Assembly (NCBI RefSeq): GCF_035917975.1
Contig: NZ_CP109130.1
Coordinates: forward strand, 4,154,001 to 4,218,000
From: Streptosporangium sp. NBC_01756
Lineage (GTDB): Bacteria; Actinomycetota; Actinomycetes; Streptosporangiales; Streptosporangiaceae
DNA: 64,000 nt
Reading direction: 5' to 3'
The notes beneath the pieces were generated by a model. The model did not search any database. It worked only from the letters and a program-made list of their open reading frames with translations, and had not been told where the DNA came from. A program made the position numbers and the translations under genes. Positions 1 through 8,376 of this stretch are shown here, piece by piece; positions within the stretch are counted from its first letter, which is position 1, and each line of letters opens with the position of its first letter.

Positions 1-2157
1 CCGCGCCCGGCGCAGCTCCCCGCCGCTGTGGGCGATTTCACCGGGCGCCGCCAGATCGTCTCCCGGCTGTGCACCCTGCTTTCCGCCGAGGGCGGCGGCG
101 ACGGCGTGCCGGTGGCCGCGATCTCCGGCATCGGCGGCGTCGGCAAGACGACGCTCGCGGTGCACGTCGCCCACGCTCTGGGCGACATGTTCCCCGACGG
201 CCAGCTCTACGCCGACCTGCGTGGATACGGCGAGGAGCCGACCGCGCCCGAGTCGGTGCTGGGTGCGTTCCTGCGCGCTCTCGGCCTGCCCGCGGACGTC
301 ATCCCGGACGGCCTGGCCGAGCGGTCGGCGCTGTTCCGCTCGCTCCTGGCCGACCGGCGGATACTCGTGCTGCTCGACAACGCCCGGGACGCCGACCAGG
401 TCGGCCCCCTGCTGCCCGGCTCGACCGGCTGCGCGGCGATCGTGACCAGCCGCGGCAAGCTCTCCGACCTGGCCGCGGCCCGGCTGGTCGACCTGGACGT
501 CATGGAGCCCGACGAGGCGCTGACCCTGTTCGGCACGGTCGCCGGCGCGGAGCGGGTGACCGCGGAGCGCGCCGCCGCCATGGACACCGTGGCCGCCTGC
601 GGTTTCCTGCCGCTCGCGGTGCGGATCGTGGCCGCCCGGCTGGCGGCCCGGCCCTCCTGGACGGTCGCCTCGCTGGTGACCCGGCTGGCCGACGAGCGCC
701 GTCGCCTGGACGAGATGCGCGTGGGCAACCTCGCGGTGGAGGCGACCTTCGCCCTCGGTTACGGCCAGCTCGGCCCCGCGCAGGCCCGGGCGTTCCGGCT
801 GCTCTCCCTGCCCGGCGGCCCGAACATCTCGATCGGGGCCGCCGCCGCGCTGCTCGCGCTGGACCCGGTGGACACCGAGGACGTCCTGGAGTCCCTCGTG
901 GACGCCAGCCTGCTGGAGGCCCCCGCCCCCGGCCGCTACCGCTTCCACGACCTGCTCAAGCTCTTCGCCCGCCGTACCGCCGAACGGTCCGAGCAGGACG
1001 CGCGGCAGACCGGGTCCGCGGGCGCGGGCGGGGAGGGCGGGGAAGGCGCACCCGCGCTGCGCCGGCTGCTCGACTTCTATCTGGCCTCCGCGAGGTCGGC
1101 GCACCGGCTCGCCTACGAGGGCAGCACGGTCGCCGACCAGCTCGCGGTGACCGTGCCCGGCCACGCGTTCACCTCCGCCGACGAGGCCGTGGCCTGGCTG
1201 TCGGCCGAGGCCGAGTCGCTGTTCGCGTCGATCGTCCAGGCAGGCGGCGCCGAGGATGCCGCGAGCCTGCTGCCCGGCGCCAACCTGCTGCTCGCCATGG
1301 AGCCGCTGCTGGAGGCGGGGAGCCACGCCCGTGAGTTCGACCAGCGGAGCCGGGAGACGCTGGCTGCGGCCCGCCGGATCGGTGACGTCTCCAGCGAGCT
1401 GCGCTGCCGCTACGTGCTGGGCCGGGTGCTGTTCGGCGCCAATTTGCTGGCCGAGGCGGAGGAGGAGTTCTGGGCGTCGCTGGAACTGGCCGCCGGGGGC
1501 GACCGGATCGTCACCGGTGAGGCGATGAACGCGCTGGCCGTCGTGGCCGGGCGCAGGCGCCGCCACGTGGAGGCGCTGACCTGGTTCGACTCGGCGCGTA
1601 AGGCGTTCCGGGAGGTCGGCGCGCGGGGCGGCGAGGCACTGACGCTCAGCTACTCCGCCCGCGACCACCTGTTCCTGGGTCAGCGGGCGGAGGCGATCGC
1701 CGCCGCCGAGCAGGGCCTGGCCCTCTTCATCGAGCTCGGCTCCAGCGCGGGCACCGCCCGTGCCCGCTATCACCTGGGCATGATCCTGTCACGGGTCGGG
1801 CGGCTCAACGAGGCGGTCCACCATCACGCGGAGTGCCTGGCCTTCTTCCGGGCCAGCAGGCAGCGGGTCTGGGAGCAGCGGGTCTGTTCCCGGCTGGCCG
1901 AGACCCTCATCGCCGCCGGCCGGTTCTCCGACGCGACACGCCACGCGGAGCAGGCCCTGGTGGTCAGCCGGGAGATCGGCCACCCGTACGGCGAGGCGCT
2001 GTCCCTGTGGGTGCTAGGCAGGGCGCTCGCCGGTCTCGGCAGCACGGGCCGCAGTCACGACTGTTTCGAGCGCGCGCACGACATCTTCGTCAGGCTCGGC
2101 GCCCCCGAAGCCGCGGATCTGCGTGTCCTGCTCGACCGCGACTCCGTCGACAACTGA
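1..2157 (+). CDS. SARP/AfsR-like regulator, NB-ARC and TPR part (5' end cut by window)
   Basis: The reading frame is open from base 1 (it begins PRPAQLPAAVGDFTGR), so this is the C-terminal part of a larger protein and the GTG at 28 is probably internal. The proline-rich linker followed by DFTGR is the usual junction between a BTAD domain and an NB-ARC ATPase in AfsR/SARP regulators. Visible motifs are Walker A GIGGVGKTTLA (about codon 43), Walker B-like RILVLLDNA, a TSR sensor motif and FLPLAVRI, which resembles the GLPLA motif. The remaining 350 residues are helical repeats rich in A, L and E, consistent with TPRs. Such proteins are ATP-dependent transcriptional activators, often of secondary metabolism. 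The DNA-binding domain lies outside the window, so SARP versus LuxR-type N-terminus cannot be decided. The next gene is convergent. Confidence 0.85.
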   Translation, partial: PRPAQLPAAVGDFTGRRQIVSRLCTLLSAEGGGDGVPVAAISGIGGVGKTTLAVHVAHALGDMFPDGQLYADLRGYGEEPTAPESVLGAFLRALGLPADVIPDGLAERSALFRSLLADRRILVLLDNARDADQVGPLLPGSTGCAAIVTSRGKLSDLAAARLVDLDVMEPDEALTLFGTVAGAERVTAERAAAMDTVAACGFLPLAVRIVAARLAARPSWTVASLVTRLADERRRLDEMRVGNLAVEATFALGYGQLGPAQARAFRLLSLPGGPNISIGAAAALLALDPVDTEDVLESLVDASLLEAPAPGRYRFHDLLKLFARRTAERSEQDARQTGSAGAGGEGGEGAPALRRLLDFYLASARSAHRLAYEGSTVADQLAVTVPGHAFTSADEAVAWLSAEAESLFASIVQAGGAEDAASLLPGANLLLAMEPLLEAGSHAREFDQRSRETLAAARRIGDVSSELRCRYVLGRVLFGANLLAEAEEEFWASLELAAGGDRIVTGEAMNALAVVAGRRRRHVEALTWFDSARKAFREVGARGGEALTLSYSARDHLFLGQRAEAIAAAEQGLALFIELGSSAGTARARYHLGMILSRVGRLNEAVHHHAECLAFFRASRQRVWEQRVCSRLAETLIAAGRFSDATRHAEQALVVSREIGHPYGEALSLWVLGRALAGLGSTGRSHDCFERAHDIFVRLGAPEAADLRVLLDRDSVDN

Positions 2158-2445
2158 CCCGAGCTCGTCGTACAGATCGTCGTCGAGACTCGTCATCCAG
2201 AAATGGTTGATCACTGGGATTCCCGTCAGTCTGAATCCGGATGTCGGACGTGGGGTGCCCGGCCGGCCGTCTGGCCATCGGAGGACGCGTAGGGGGCCCG
2301 GTTGTCCGGTACGTCATCCGCTGGCCGGCCGCCTCACGTCGACGACCGGCCGGACTCGACACGGTCCCCTCCCCCCGGGTTCCGTGCCCACTGCCAGAGC
2401 CTGCCCTCCGGTGCTCAACATCCGATCAACAACCGATCGGCGAGG

Positions 2446-2489
2446 ATATCCACAGCCTGTGGAGAATCATCCTGTGGATATGTGGAAAA
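2446..2489. promoter_or_regulatory. Cluster of four DnaA-box-like 9-mers
   Basis: Four near-matches (one mismatch each) to the box TTATCCACA or its complement: ATATCCACA 2446-2454, TGTGGAGAA 2458-2466, TGTGGATAT 2473-2481, TGTGGAAAA 2481-2489. The first two form an inverted pair with a 3-bp GCC spacer. The last two lie inside the final codons of the adjacent methyltransferase gene. The rest of the 2158-2466 intergenic stretch shows nothing recognisable. Confidence 0.5.
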
Positions 2490-3909
2490 ACCCTTCGGCG
2501 ATCAGCGACCGGAGCCCCTCGGGAGCCTTGATCCGCAGGTCATCGGGGTCCTCCCCGGTAAGCTCCGCGATCGCGGCGAGCAGCGGCTCCAGTGGATAGT
2601 CGCCGTCGCAGACTCCGGCGAGAGCCGCCTCCACGGTCCCCACCTGCGCGCTGCGGCGCAGCCCCCCGGTCTGCCTGAGCGTGATCCTCGACGGGTCCTC
2701 GGCGCCGGGCGGCCCGACACGCTCCTCCAGCACGCCGCCCGCGAGCACCGGCCGGGAACCCAGCAGCTCCCCGTCGGTCAGCCGGTGCGCCTCGGCGATG
2801 GAGCCGAGCACCTCGTCCACATATCCGCCGACCGGGAGCTCCACCTGTTGCCGGAGCTCCTCCACCCGGACGACGGGGTCGAGACTGCCGGAGTCGTGCA
2901 CGGTGATCCAGCCGAAGCCGACCCCCGTGATGTCCATGGACGCGAACCAGCCGAGCCACTCGTCGTAGAGCTCGCGGTATCGGGGGGTGCCCTGTTCCGC
3001 GGCGTCCCTCAGCCACAGCTCCACGTACTCGGCCGGGTCCTGGACGTCCCGCTGGACCACCCAGCCGTCGCAGCCGGTGCCGGTCAGCCACCCGCCCACC
3101 CGGTCCCGCCAGTCCTCACCACCGACGTGCAGCCAGTTGGCCAGGAGCTGGCAGGTGCCACCGGGGGCGAGAAAGCGGGGGGCCAGCCGTACGAGGTCAC
3201 GGCAGAAGCCGTCGGCCTCGAATCCCGACTCCCGGTAGGTGAACCGGCCGCCGGGAGAGATCACGAACGGCGGGTTGGCGACGATCAGGTCGAAGCGCTC
3301 ACCGTCGACGGGATCGAACAGGGAGCCCTCGCGGGCGTCCACCCCCCGGACCCCGGACAGCGCCCAGCTCAGCCGGGCCAGCTCCAGCGCGCGGGGGTTG
3401 ACGTCCGTGGCGACGATCTCGCGGGCCCGGTCGGCCAGGTGCAGCACCTGGACCCCGCAGCCGGTGCCGATGTCGAGGGCGCGCTCCACGGGGCGGCGGG
3501 AGACCAACTGGGCCAGGTTCGCCGAGGCCCCTCCCGCACCGACGACGTGGTCCTCCCGGAGCGCGGGGTCACCCGGCCTGACTTTGCGGTCGGAGACGAC
3601 GTAGCCGCCGGTCTCCCAGGGCTGCAGGTGGACCGCGGAGGTGACCCGGCCCCCCTCCACGGTCACCAGCCCCGCGGCGGCCAGGTCGGCCACCGGGAGG
3701 GCGGCGGGCGCGTCCACCGGGACGCCGAGCCACCACAGCCGGATGAGCGTGCCCAGGAGGTCTCCGTCGCGGGTGGCGCGCAGGGCGGGCACCGTCTCCT
3801 CGCGCGAGAGTGCGGTGGCGGCGACCTCGCCGAGTCGCTCGCGGACACCGTCGATGGTGTAGCCGGCGTCGAGCAGCAGCTCTCTGAGCCGGTCAGGCAG
3901 ATCGTTCAC
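2467..3909 (-). CDS. Class I SAM-dependent methyltransferase (HemK/PrmC-like fold)
   Basis: About 480 residues. The N-terminal 130 residues form an actinobacterial helper domain (DUF7059 type as I recall it). The methyltransferase core has motif I ALDIGTGCGVQVLHLA, an acidic motif II (ATDVNPRAL) and NPPF (VANPPFVISPG), the signature of N-methyltransferases acting on glutamine or nucleic-acid amino groups. The C-terminal third is specific to this group. GTG at 3909 was preferred because it has GAGGAT upstream and starts just before the conserved NDLPDRLR segment; ATG at 3951 would add 14 residues. Substrate is unknown: RNA, ribosomal protein or release factor are all possible. The last codons (FFHISTG) are written over DnaA-box-like DNA. 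The gene is convergent with the SARP gene. Confidence 0.8.
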   Translation of the reverse strand: MNDLPDRLRELLLDAGYTIDGVRERLGEVAATALSREETVPALRATRDGDLLGTLIRLWWLGVPVDAPAALPVADLAAAGLVTVEGGRVTSAVHLQPWETGGYVVSDRKVRPGDPALREDHVVGAGGASANLAQLVSRRPVERALDIGTGCGVQVLHLADRAREIVATDVNPRALELARLSWALSGVRGVDAREGSLFDPVDGERFDLIVANPPFVISPGGRFTYRESGFEADGFCRDLVRLAPRFLAPGGTCQLLANWLHVGGEDWRDRVGGWLTGTGCDGWVVQRDVQDPAEYVELWLRDAAEQGTPRYRELYDEWLGWFASMDITGVGFGWITVHDSGSLDPVVRVEELRQQVELPVGGYVDEVLGSIAEAHRLTDGELLGSRPVLAGGVLEERVGPPGAEDPSRITLRQTGGLRRSAQVGTVEAALAGVCDGDYPLEPLLAAIAELTGEDPDDLRIKAPEGLRSLIAEGFFHISTG

Positions 3910-4057
3910 CCGGCCATCCTCGCACCAGGAGCACCGCACCCCACTTGTCACCTAGAGTGATATGTCAGACGCAGAGCGGAGCAAGCGTTCTGCAAGCGGA
4001 TCTCAAGTGCGAGGCGGTAATCATGTGGAGCCACCTATCCGCTCCGAAGGATCCGCG

Positions 4058-4369
4058 ATGTTGATCCCCTGTTTCGGCTGTGAGTCCCGATTCCGCCCCG
4101 ACGACTATTTTCGCGCCTGCCACGACTACAACCGGGGGGCGGACCTGGTCTCCTGGACCTGTCCCCGGTGCGGCAACCAGGACGAGTTGCGGGTCTTCCC
4201 CGGAGAGCTGGGCTTCGGCTACTCCCGGCACGGCAGGCTGGACATCTGCGATCGGGTGCGGGTTCCCGGGCTGCGGCGCCGCCGCCAGGACCTGCGGCTG
4301 GACATCTCACTGGACGAGAAGGTCTGGCGGGTCTCCACCCGGCCGCGTCAGCTGGCGGGCGCGCACTGA
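4058..4369 (+). CDS. Small cysteine-pair (putative zinc ribbon) protein
   Basis: A 103-residue protein beginning MLIPCFGCESRF. ATG 4058 was chosen because AAGGA stands about 7 bp upstream; the frame is open back to 3962, but that stretch has no ribosome site. Two CxxC pairs (CFGC near residue 5 and CPRC near residue 41) could form a single zinc site of ribbon type. The C-terminal half is basic and ends in a beta-rich RRQDLRLDISLDEKVWRVS segment. I do not recognise a named family. It is divergent from the methyltransferase, sharing the 3910-4057 promoter region. Confidence 0.55.
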   Translation: MLIPCFGCESRFRPDDYFRACHDYNRGADLVSWTCPRCGNQDELRVFPGELGFGYSRHGRLDICDRVRVPGLRRRRQDLRLDISLDEKVWRVSTRPRQLAGAH

Positions 4370-4461
4370 GACCGCTCCGGCCCGGAAGAGCCCCCGTGAT
4401 CCGGGCCGGAGCCCTCGGAAGAATCCTTCCGGCGCCCACGGGGCCACACCGGATACCGGGG

Positions 4462-5058
4462 TCAGAGGGGCTGCTGGCGCAGGCTCTGCCAGGCGGCCTC
4501 GCAGAGGCCCGCCAGCTCCTCCTCGGTGGGCTGATGCGCCCCGGCGAACCACAGACGGCACATCTCGGTGGCCGGGCCCAGCCAGAGCACGTAACACATG
4601 GTCGGGTGGACGGGCTGGAGCAGGCCGTTCTTCATGTGGGGCCGCCACCAGTCGGAGACCTGTTTGAAGAACGCCTTGCGCGAATCCGCCACCTCGGCGC
4701 CACCCGGCTCGTTGCGCTTGGGCGGTCGCTCGCTGATCAGCAGGTGCGCCCGCTCGCGGTTCTCGCCACTCCAGGCCATGTGCAGTGCGACGATGGCCTC
4801 GATGCCCTCCTTCGCCCCCTCGTGGCTCCGCAGCTCGGCGAGGAAGGCCTCCTGATACATCTGGAGGGTGTCGGCATAGAGCACGCCGAAGACGTGTTCC
4901 TTGCTGGTGAAGTGGTGGTAAAAGCTCCCGACGCTGACGCCGCTCTCCTTGCGGAGGCTGGCCAGCGTGGTGGCCGAGACACCGTCCTGGCTGAATCGGC
5001 GCAGGGCCCCCTCGACGATCCGGGTACGGCCGTCGCGTCCGTTCTTGGCACTCTTCAC
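4462..5058 (-). CDS. TetR/AcrR-family transcriptional regulator
   Basis: About 198 residues. The N-terminal helix-turn-helix reads RIVEGALRRFSQDGVSATTLASLRKESGVSVGSFYHHF in pattern, with the diagnostic G-x-F-Y-x-H-F recognition helix. The rest is a helical ligand-binding and dimerisation domain with several Trp and Cys residues. GTG 5058 places the usual 12 residues before helix 1; the longer ATG at 5109 has no ribosome site. A short GAAC-CTT-GTTC inverted repeat (5079-5089) lies just upstream of the chosen start and could be its operator. No obvious target gene adjoins it, so the regulated function is unknown. Confidence 0.8.
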   Translation of the reverse strand: MKSAKNGRDGRTRIVEGALRRFSQDGVSATTLASLRKESGVSVGSFYHHFTSKEHVFGVLYADTLQMYQEAFLAELRSHEGAKEGIEAIVALHMAWSGENRERAHLLISERPPKRNEPGGAEVADSRKAFFKQVSDWWRPHMKNGLLQPVHPTMCYVLWLGPATEMCRLWFAGAHQPTEEELAGLCEAAWQSLRQQPL

Positions 5059-5160
5059 AGGCCAATGGTGAGGCAACAGAACCTTGTTCCGCAAATGACG
5101 CGGCGGCATGGAGGGGAAGGTCCGACCTTAGCACCTCTGTCCCGCCCGGCCGGGATCGGT

Positions 5161-5712
5161 TCAGCGGCCGACCGCCGCGACCACCTCGACGGTCCCGGAG
5201 GACACCTTCATGGTCGCCTCCGGCCATGCCCTCCGGACCATCGACAGCACCGTGCGGTTCTCGCCGAGCACATCCATCCCCAGCGTCCGGGCCCCGTTGG
5301 CCGAGGCGCGGCGCAGCAGTCCGCGGGCGAGCCGGGAGCCGATCCCACGCCCCTGCCACCCGTCGGTCACCACCAGGGCGATCTCCACGTCGGTCCCGCT
5401 CCCCGTGAAGCTCATCGCATGGCCGACGACGACGTCCCCGTGCACGGCCAGCAGCACGTCCCGCCGCGCGTCCACCGCGACCATCGCCCGGACCAGGCTC
5501 GCGCTCGGGCGGCTCATCCCGGTGAAGAACCGCAGCGCCCGGGTCCGCGGCGACAGTCCCGCGAGGAAGCGGTGGACCCCCTCTGCGTCGTCCACCCCGG
5601 CGGGCCGGATCTCCACACCGCCGATCGGGTCCCGCTCCGGATCGCGGAGCGCTGGCGCGAGCTGAGTTCGCATCATGAACTTAGAGTCGCGCCAGACAGC
5701 TGGGTCTGTCAA
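5161..5712 (-). CDS. GNAT-family N-acetyltransferase
   Basis: 183 residues with the GNAT fold: beta4 IALVVTDGWQGRGIGSRL contains the acetyl-CoA pyrophosphate-binding motif Q-x-x-G-x-G (QGRGIG). The segment SPRTRALRFF is typical of the actinobacterial GNAT subgroup related to the acetyltransferase domain of protein acylases such as PatZ or MtPat. No cyclic-nucleotide domain is present. It transfers an acetyl group from acetyl-CoA to an unknown amine. Internal ATGs at 5676 and 5673 are plausible alternative starts and would leave a normal-length divergent promoter with the HxlR gene. Confidence 0.78.
   Translation of the reverse strand: MTDPAVWRDSKFMMRTQLAPALRDPERDPIGGVEIRPAGVDDAEGVHRFLAGLSPRTRALRFFTGMSRPSASLVRAMVAVDARRDVLLAVHGDVVVGHAMSFTGSGTDVEIALVVTDGWQGRGIGSRLARGLLRRASANGARTLGMDVLGENRTVLSMVRRAWPEATMKVSSGTVEVVAAVGR
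5693..5708. promoter_or_regulatory. Small inverted repeat between GNAT and HxlR genes
   Basis: CAGAC-N6-GTCTG lies 35 bp upstream of the HxlR start and overlaps the 5' end of the longest GNAT reading. It could be an HxlR operator, but the arms are short. Confidence 0.25.
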
Positions 5713-5742
5713 CTAGACTTAGGTGTCGTTGGAGGTGCGGCC

Positions 5743-6273
5743 ATGACGACCTACGATGCGGACATGAGTGAGGCGGTTCTCGGCACCATGTCCTATCGGG
5801 TGGAAAACTGCTCCATCGAGCGCACCCTGGCCGTCGTCGGCGAGAAGTGGACGTTCCTCGTGCTCAGAGAGGCGTTCATGGGGGTGCGGCGCTTCGCCGA
5901 CATGCAGGCCGCCACGGGGGCGCCGAGACAGGTGCTCAGCGCCCGGCTGACCCGGCTGGTGGAGGAGGGCCTGCTCCGCAAGGTCCCCTACCGCGAGCCC
6001 GGCCAGCGCCGGCGCGACGAATACCGGCTGACCCAGATGGGACTGGACCTCTATCCGGCCCTGATGGCGCTGATGCACTGGGGCGACCGGTATCTGGCCG
6101 ACCAGGAGGGCCCGCCGGTGCTCCTCACCCACCGCGACTGCGGAGCCCCCGTCGAACAGCACTTCCGCTGCGCCGAGGGCCACGAGGTCACCGGTCCCCG
6201 CGAGGTCACCCCGCGCCCCGGACCGGGCCTGCGCTCCGCCGCCACGGCGCGCGCGGGCGGCGCCGAAAATTGA
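5743..6273 (+). CDS. HxlR-family winged-helix regulator
   Basis: 176 residues. The HxlR/DUF24 winged helix is clear: CSIERTLAVVGEKWTFLVLREAF, then RRFADMQ, SARLTRLVEEGLL and the wing R-R-D-E-Y-x-L-T. The conserved N-terminal Cys (residue 20 region) is the one used for thiol or aldehyde sensing in relatives such as HypR and YodB. The C-terminal 50 residues carry two further Cys-containing segments (THRDCGAP and FRCAEGH), a small ribbon-like extension seen in some actinobacterial members. Start ATG 5743 has GGAGG 8 bp upstream. It is divergent from the GNAT gene, the likely candidate target. Confidence 0.85.
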   Translation: MTTYDADMSEAVLGTMSYRVENCSIERTLAVVGEKWTFLVLREAFMGVRRFADMQAATGAPRQVLSARLTRLVEEGLLRKVPYREPGQRRRDEYRLTQMGLDLYPALMALMHWGDRYLADQEGPPVLLTHRDCGAPVEQHFRCAEGHEVTGPREVTPRPGPGLRSAATARAGGAEN

Positions 6274-6402
6274 GCGGACCCGTGCGGCGGCCACGGCCCG
6301 CCGCCGGGGGACCCGCCGAATGATCCGGAGCGGTTCGAACCGCCGAACCAGGCGCTTTCGGACGTCCCGCGCCGGTGAAAGGCATGGTCGGAGGAGAGGG
6401 CG

Positions 6403-7218
6403 GTGCTCACGGTGCCTACTCTTGGGGACGTGTACCGGTTTCTTCTGACTCCCCGATGGATGGCGCTCCACGTGGTGGTGCTGCTGGTCATCCCCGCCTT
6501 CGTGTTCCTCGGCCGATGGCAGTTCGGGCGTTACGACGAGCGGTCCGCCAGTAGCCACCAGGCGACCGCCAACCTGGCGGCCGCCCCGGTGCCCGCGGAG
6601 AGGCTGACCGCCCCCGGCGGCAGCGTCCGCGTCCAGGACAAATACCGCTCCGTGACGGCGACGGGGACGTTCGACCCGGCCCACCAGCTCCTGGTCCGCC
6701 GCCGCCCCCAGGAGGGCGTGCTCGGCTTCTACGTGCTCACCCCGCTGAACATCGGCGACGGCCGGGGAGTGCTGGTGAACCGGGGCTGGGTCAAGGCCGG
6801 CGCCACGGCCGACACCCTGCCCGAGGTCCCCGCGCCGAGCACGGGCGAGGTGACCGTCACCGGCCGGATACGCCCCAGCGAGACCGAGGAGACCTCGGGC
6901 ATCCAGGACCGGCCGGGTCTTCCTCCGGGCCAGGTCCTACTGATCAACACCGAGACGATCGGGCGGGGCCTGCCGTACCGACTGCTCGGCGGTTACGTGG
7001 AGCTGACCGCGCAGTCGCCCGAGGCCGCCACCGCGCCCGCACCGATCCCCGAGCCGGACGTCGGCGAGGGCGGCGGGCTCAACCTGGCGTACGGCGTGCA
7101 GTGGTGGCTGTTCATCGGGATCGCGGTCGGCGGCTGGGCCCTGCTGATCCGCAGGGAGGCCGCGGATCTCCGGGCCGAGGAGGCCAAGGGGAAGAAAGCG
7201 CAGCCGGTCGAGGTCTGA
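6403..7218 (+). CDS. SURF1-family cytochrome oxidase biogenesis protein
   Basis: 271 residues with two membrane helices (about 20-38 and 232-250) bracketing an extracytoplasmic domain, the classic SURF1 layout. Family motifs include the first helix ending LGRWQFGR, the loop GVLVNRGWV and the exit motif NLAYGVQWWLFIG. SURF1 (Shy1) proteins help insert haem a into cytochrome c oxidase subunit I. GTG 6403 is preceded by GGAGGAGAGG. No oxidase genes are in the window, so it acts on subunits encoded elsewhere. Confidence 0.9.
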   Translation: MLTVPTLGDVYRFLLTPRWMALHVVVLLVIPAFVFLGRWQFGRYDERSASSHQATANLAAAPVPAERLTAPGGSVRVQDKYRSVTATGTFDPAHQLLVRRRPQEGVLGFYVLTPLNIGDGRGVLVNRGWVKAGATADTLPEVPAPSTGEVTVTGRIRPSETEETSGIQDRPGLPPGQVLLINTETIGRGLPYRLLGGYVELTAQSPEAATAPAPIPEPDVGEGGGLNLAYGVQWWLFIGIAVGGWALLIRREAADLRAEEAKGKKAQPVEV

Positions 7219-7362
7219 CCCGCGATACGGCCACCGACGGCCTGCCACATGGCGTCGCGGGAGCACCCGTCCGGGTGGAAGCGGCGCCGGGAGGCGGTCG
7301 TCAGCCGAGGACCAGGCGCGCGAGCCGGCCGACGCCCGTCGCGGAGACCGCGCCGCCCTCCG

Positions 7363-8073
7363 TCACAGGGGGGTCTTCAGCACGGCCGTGCCGAACATCA
7401 TGGTCACCGCGAGCACGAACCCCCGCGTCCCGTCGAGCCTGGCCCGCGCGGCCTGCATCCCGTACGGCCCGCGCCACAGCGGACGGGACTCCAGCAGGAC
7501 GTAGACCGGCGAGCCGCCGGCCAGGAACATCCAGAACCACGCCCAGCGGCCGGCGTAGCGGTGCTCCCGGCGGGTGAGCATCAGCAGCCACGCCAAGACC
7601 TCGGCCGCCATCGCGACCGGGGCGAACGGCTCCCACCAGCGCGCGTAGGCGGGGGAGCCCACCAGCCCTCCGGGGCCGGAGCCGCCGGAACCCTCCGAGA
7701 GCACGATCTCCACCGAGGGTGCCGCGACGGCCCGCACCCGGGCCAGGAAGGCGCCCTGGCGGCGTTCCAGGGCCGCGGGGACCAGTTCGGCGGTCCGGTG
7801 GTCCCAGACGTCGCCGGGCTCGTCGAAGCGGGCCTGACTCCAGGAGAGCGGGCCGCCGGACCAGATCAGGTCGCCGTAGGCGGGCCAGTCGCGGTTGTAG
7901 ACGACCTTGGTCACCCTTCCCGCGCGCAGGTCCGCGATGAGCTCCTCCGCGTCGCGGTGCGGTGGATCCTGGTTCACCAGGACGATGACGCCGGACAGCG
8001 CCAGGACGGCGAGCAGCACCATGCGCACGCCGTACGGAATGCCGTCCCCCGGCGCCGGGACCGTCGTCCGCAT
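7363..8073 (-). CDS. Membrane protein of unknown function
   Basis: 236 residues. One hydrophobic helix near the N-terminus (residues 18-35) is followed by a 110-residue soluble domain and three more hydrophobic segments (about 148-166, 178-195 and 218-232). The extracytoplasmic part contains aromatic WPAYGDLIWSGG and is mixed alpha/beta in character. I do not recognise a family. It stands alone, convergent with the SURF1 gene (144 bp between them hold nothing I can name). Confidence 0.6.
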   Translation of the reverse strand: MRTTVPAPGDGIPYGVRMVLLAVLALSGVIVLVNQDPPHRDAEELIADLRAGRVTKVVYNRDWPAYGDLIWSGGPLSWSQARFDEPGDVWDHRTAELVPAALERRQGAFLARVRAVAAPSVEIVLSEGSGGSGPGGLVGSPAYARWWEPFAPVAMAAEVLAWLLMLTRREHRYAGRWAWFWMFLAGGSPVYVLLESRPLWRGPYGMQAARARLDGTRGFVLAVTMMFGTAVLKTPL

Positions 8074-8376
8074 GTTCCCCCCACATCCTCGGACATCCGC
8101 CCGTGGACAGGGTAGAGACCTCGCGGGGAACAGGCGACGAGGCCGTCACCGTTCGCCAACGCTATATTCCGAAAAATCCCGATATTTGGACGATCTCTGG
8201 GTAGATGCCCGCACCAGGGCCCGCCAAGAGCAGCACCCTCCCGGCGGGTCCGCCCCCCGGGGCCGCCGCCCATCCCCCTGTGGCGGCCCCGGGGTCACCG
8301 GAAACGGCCAACAGAGATACCAAGCGGAGACCTCGCGGCTTGATGAGTGTTATGCCAGCAACGTACGGTTTACCGC
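8074..8376. other. Gene-free stretch upstream of the amidohydrolase
   Basis: About 300 bp without a supported gene. A possible promoter TTGATG (8340-8345), 18-bp spacer, TACGGT (8364-8369) would place the transcript start at or next to GTG 8377, compatible with leaderless translation. A short A+T-rich segment near 8163-8190 may belong to the promoter of the leftward gene. Confidence 0.35.

Noticed and set aside
2302-3960. Long rightward reading frame opposite the methyltransferase
   Set aside because: It is the complement of a gene with clear SAM and NPPF motifs; its own product is low-complexity H/P/G/R with no family features. Same reasoning for similar long antisense frames opposite asd, lysC, dnaX, dnaB, the MATE and PBP genes.
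4168-5742. Upstream part of the long frame ending in the HxlR gene
   Set aside because: The HxlR gene has a clear start at 5743 with GGAGG; the preceding frame runs antisense through TetR and GNAT genes.
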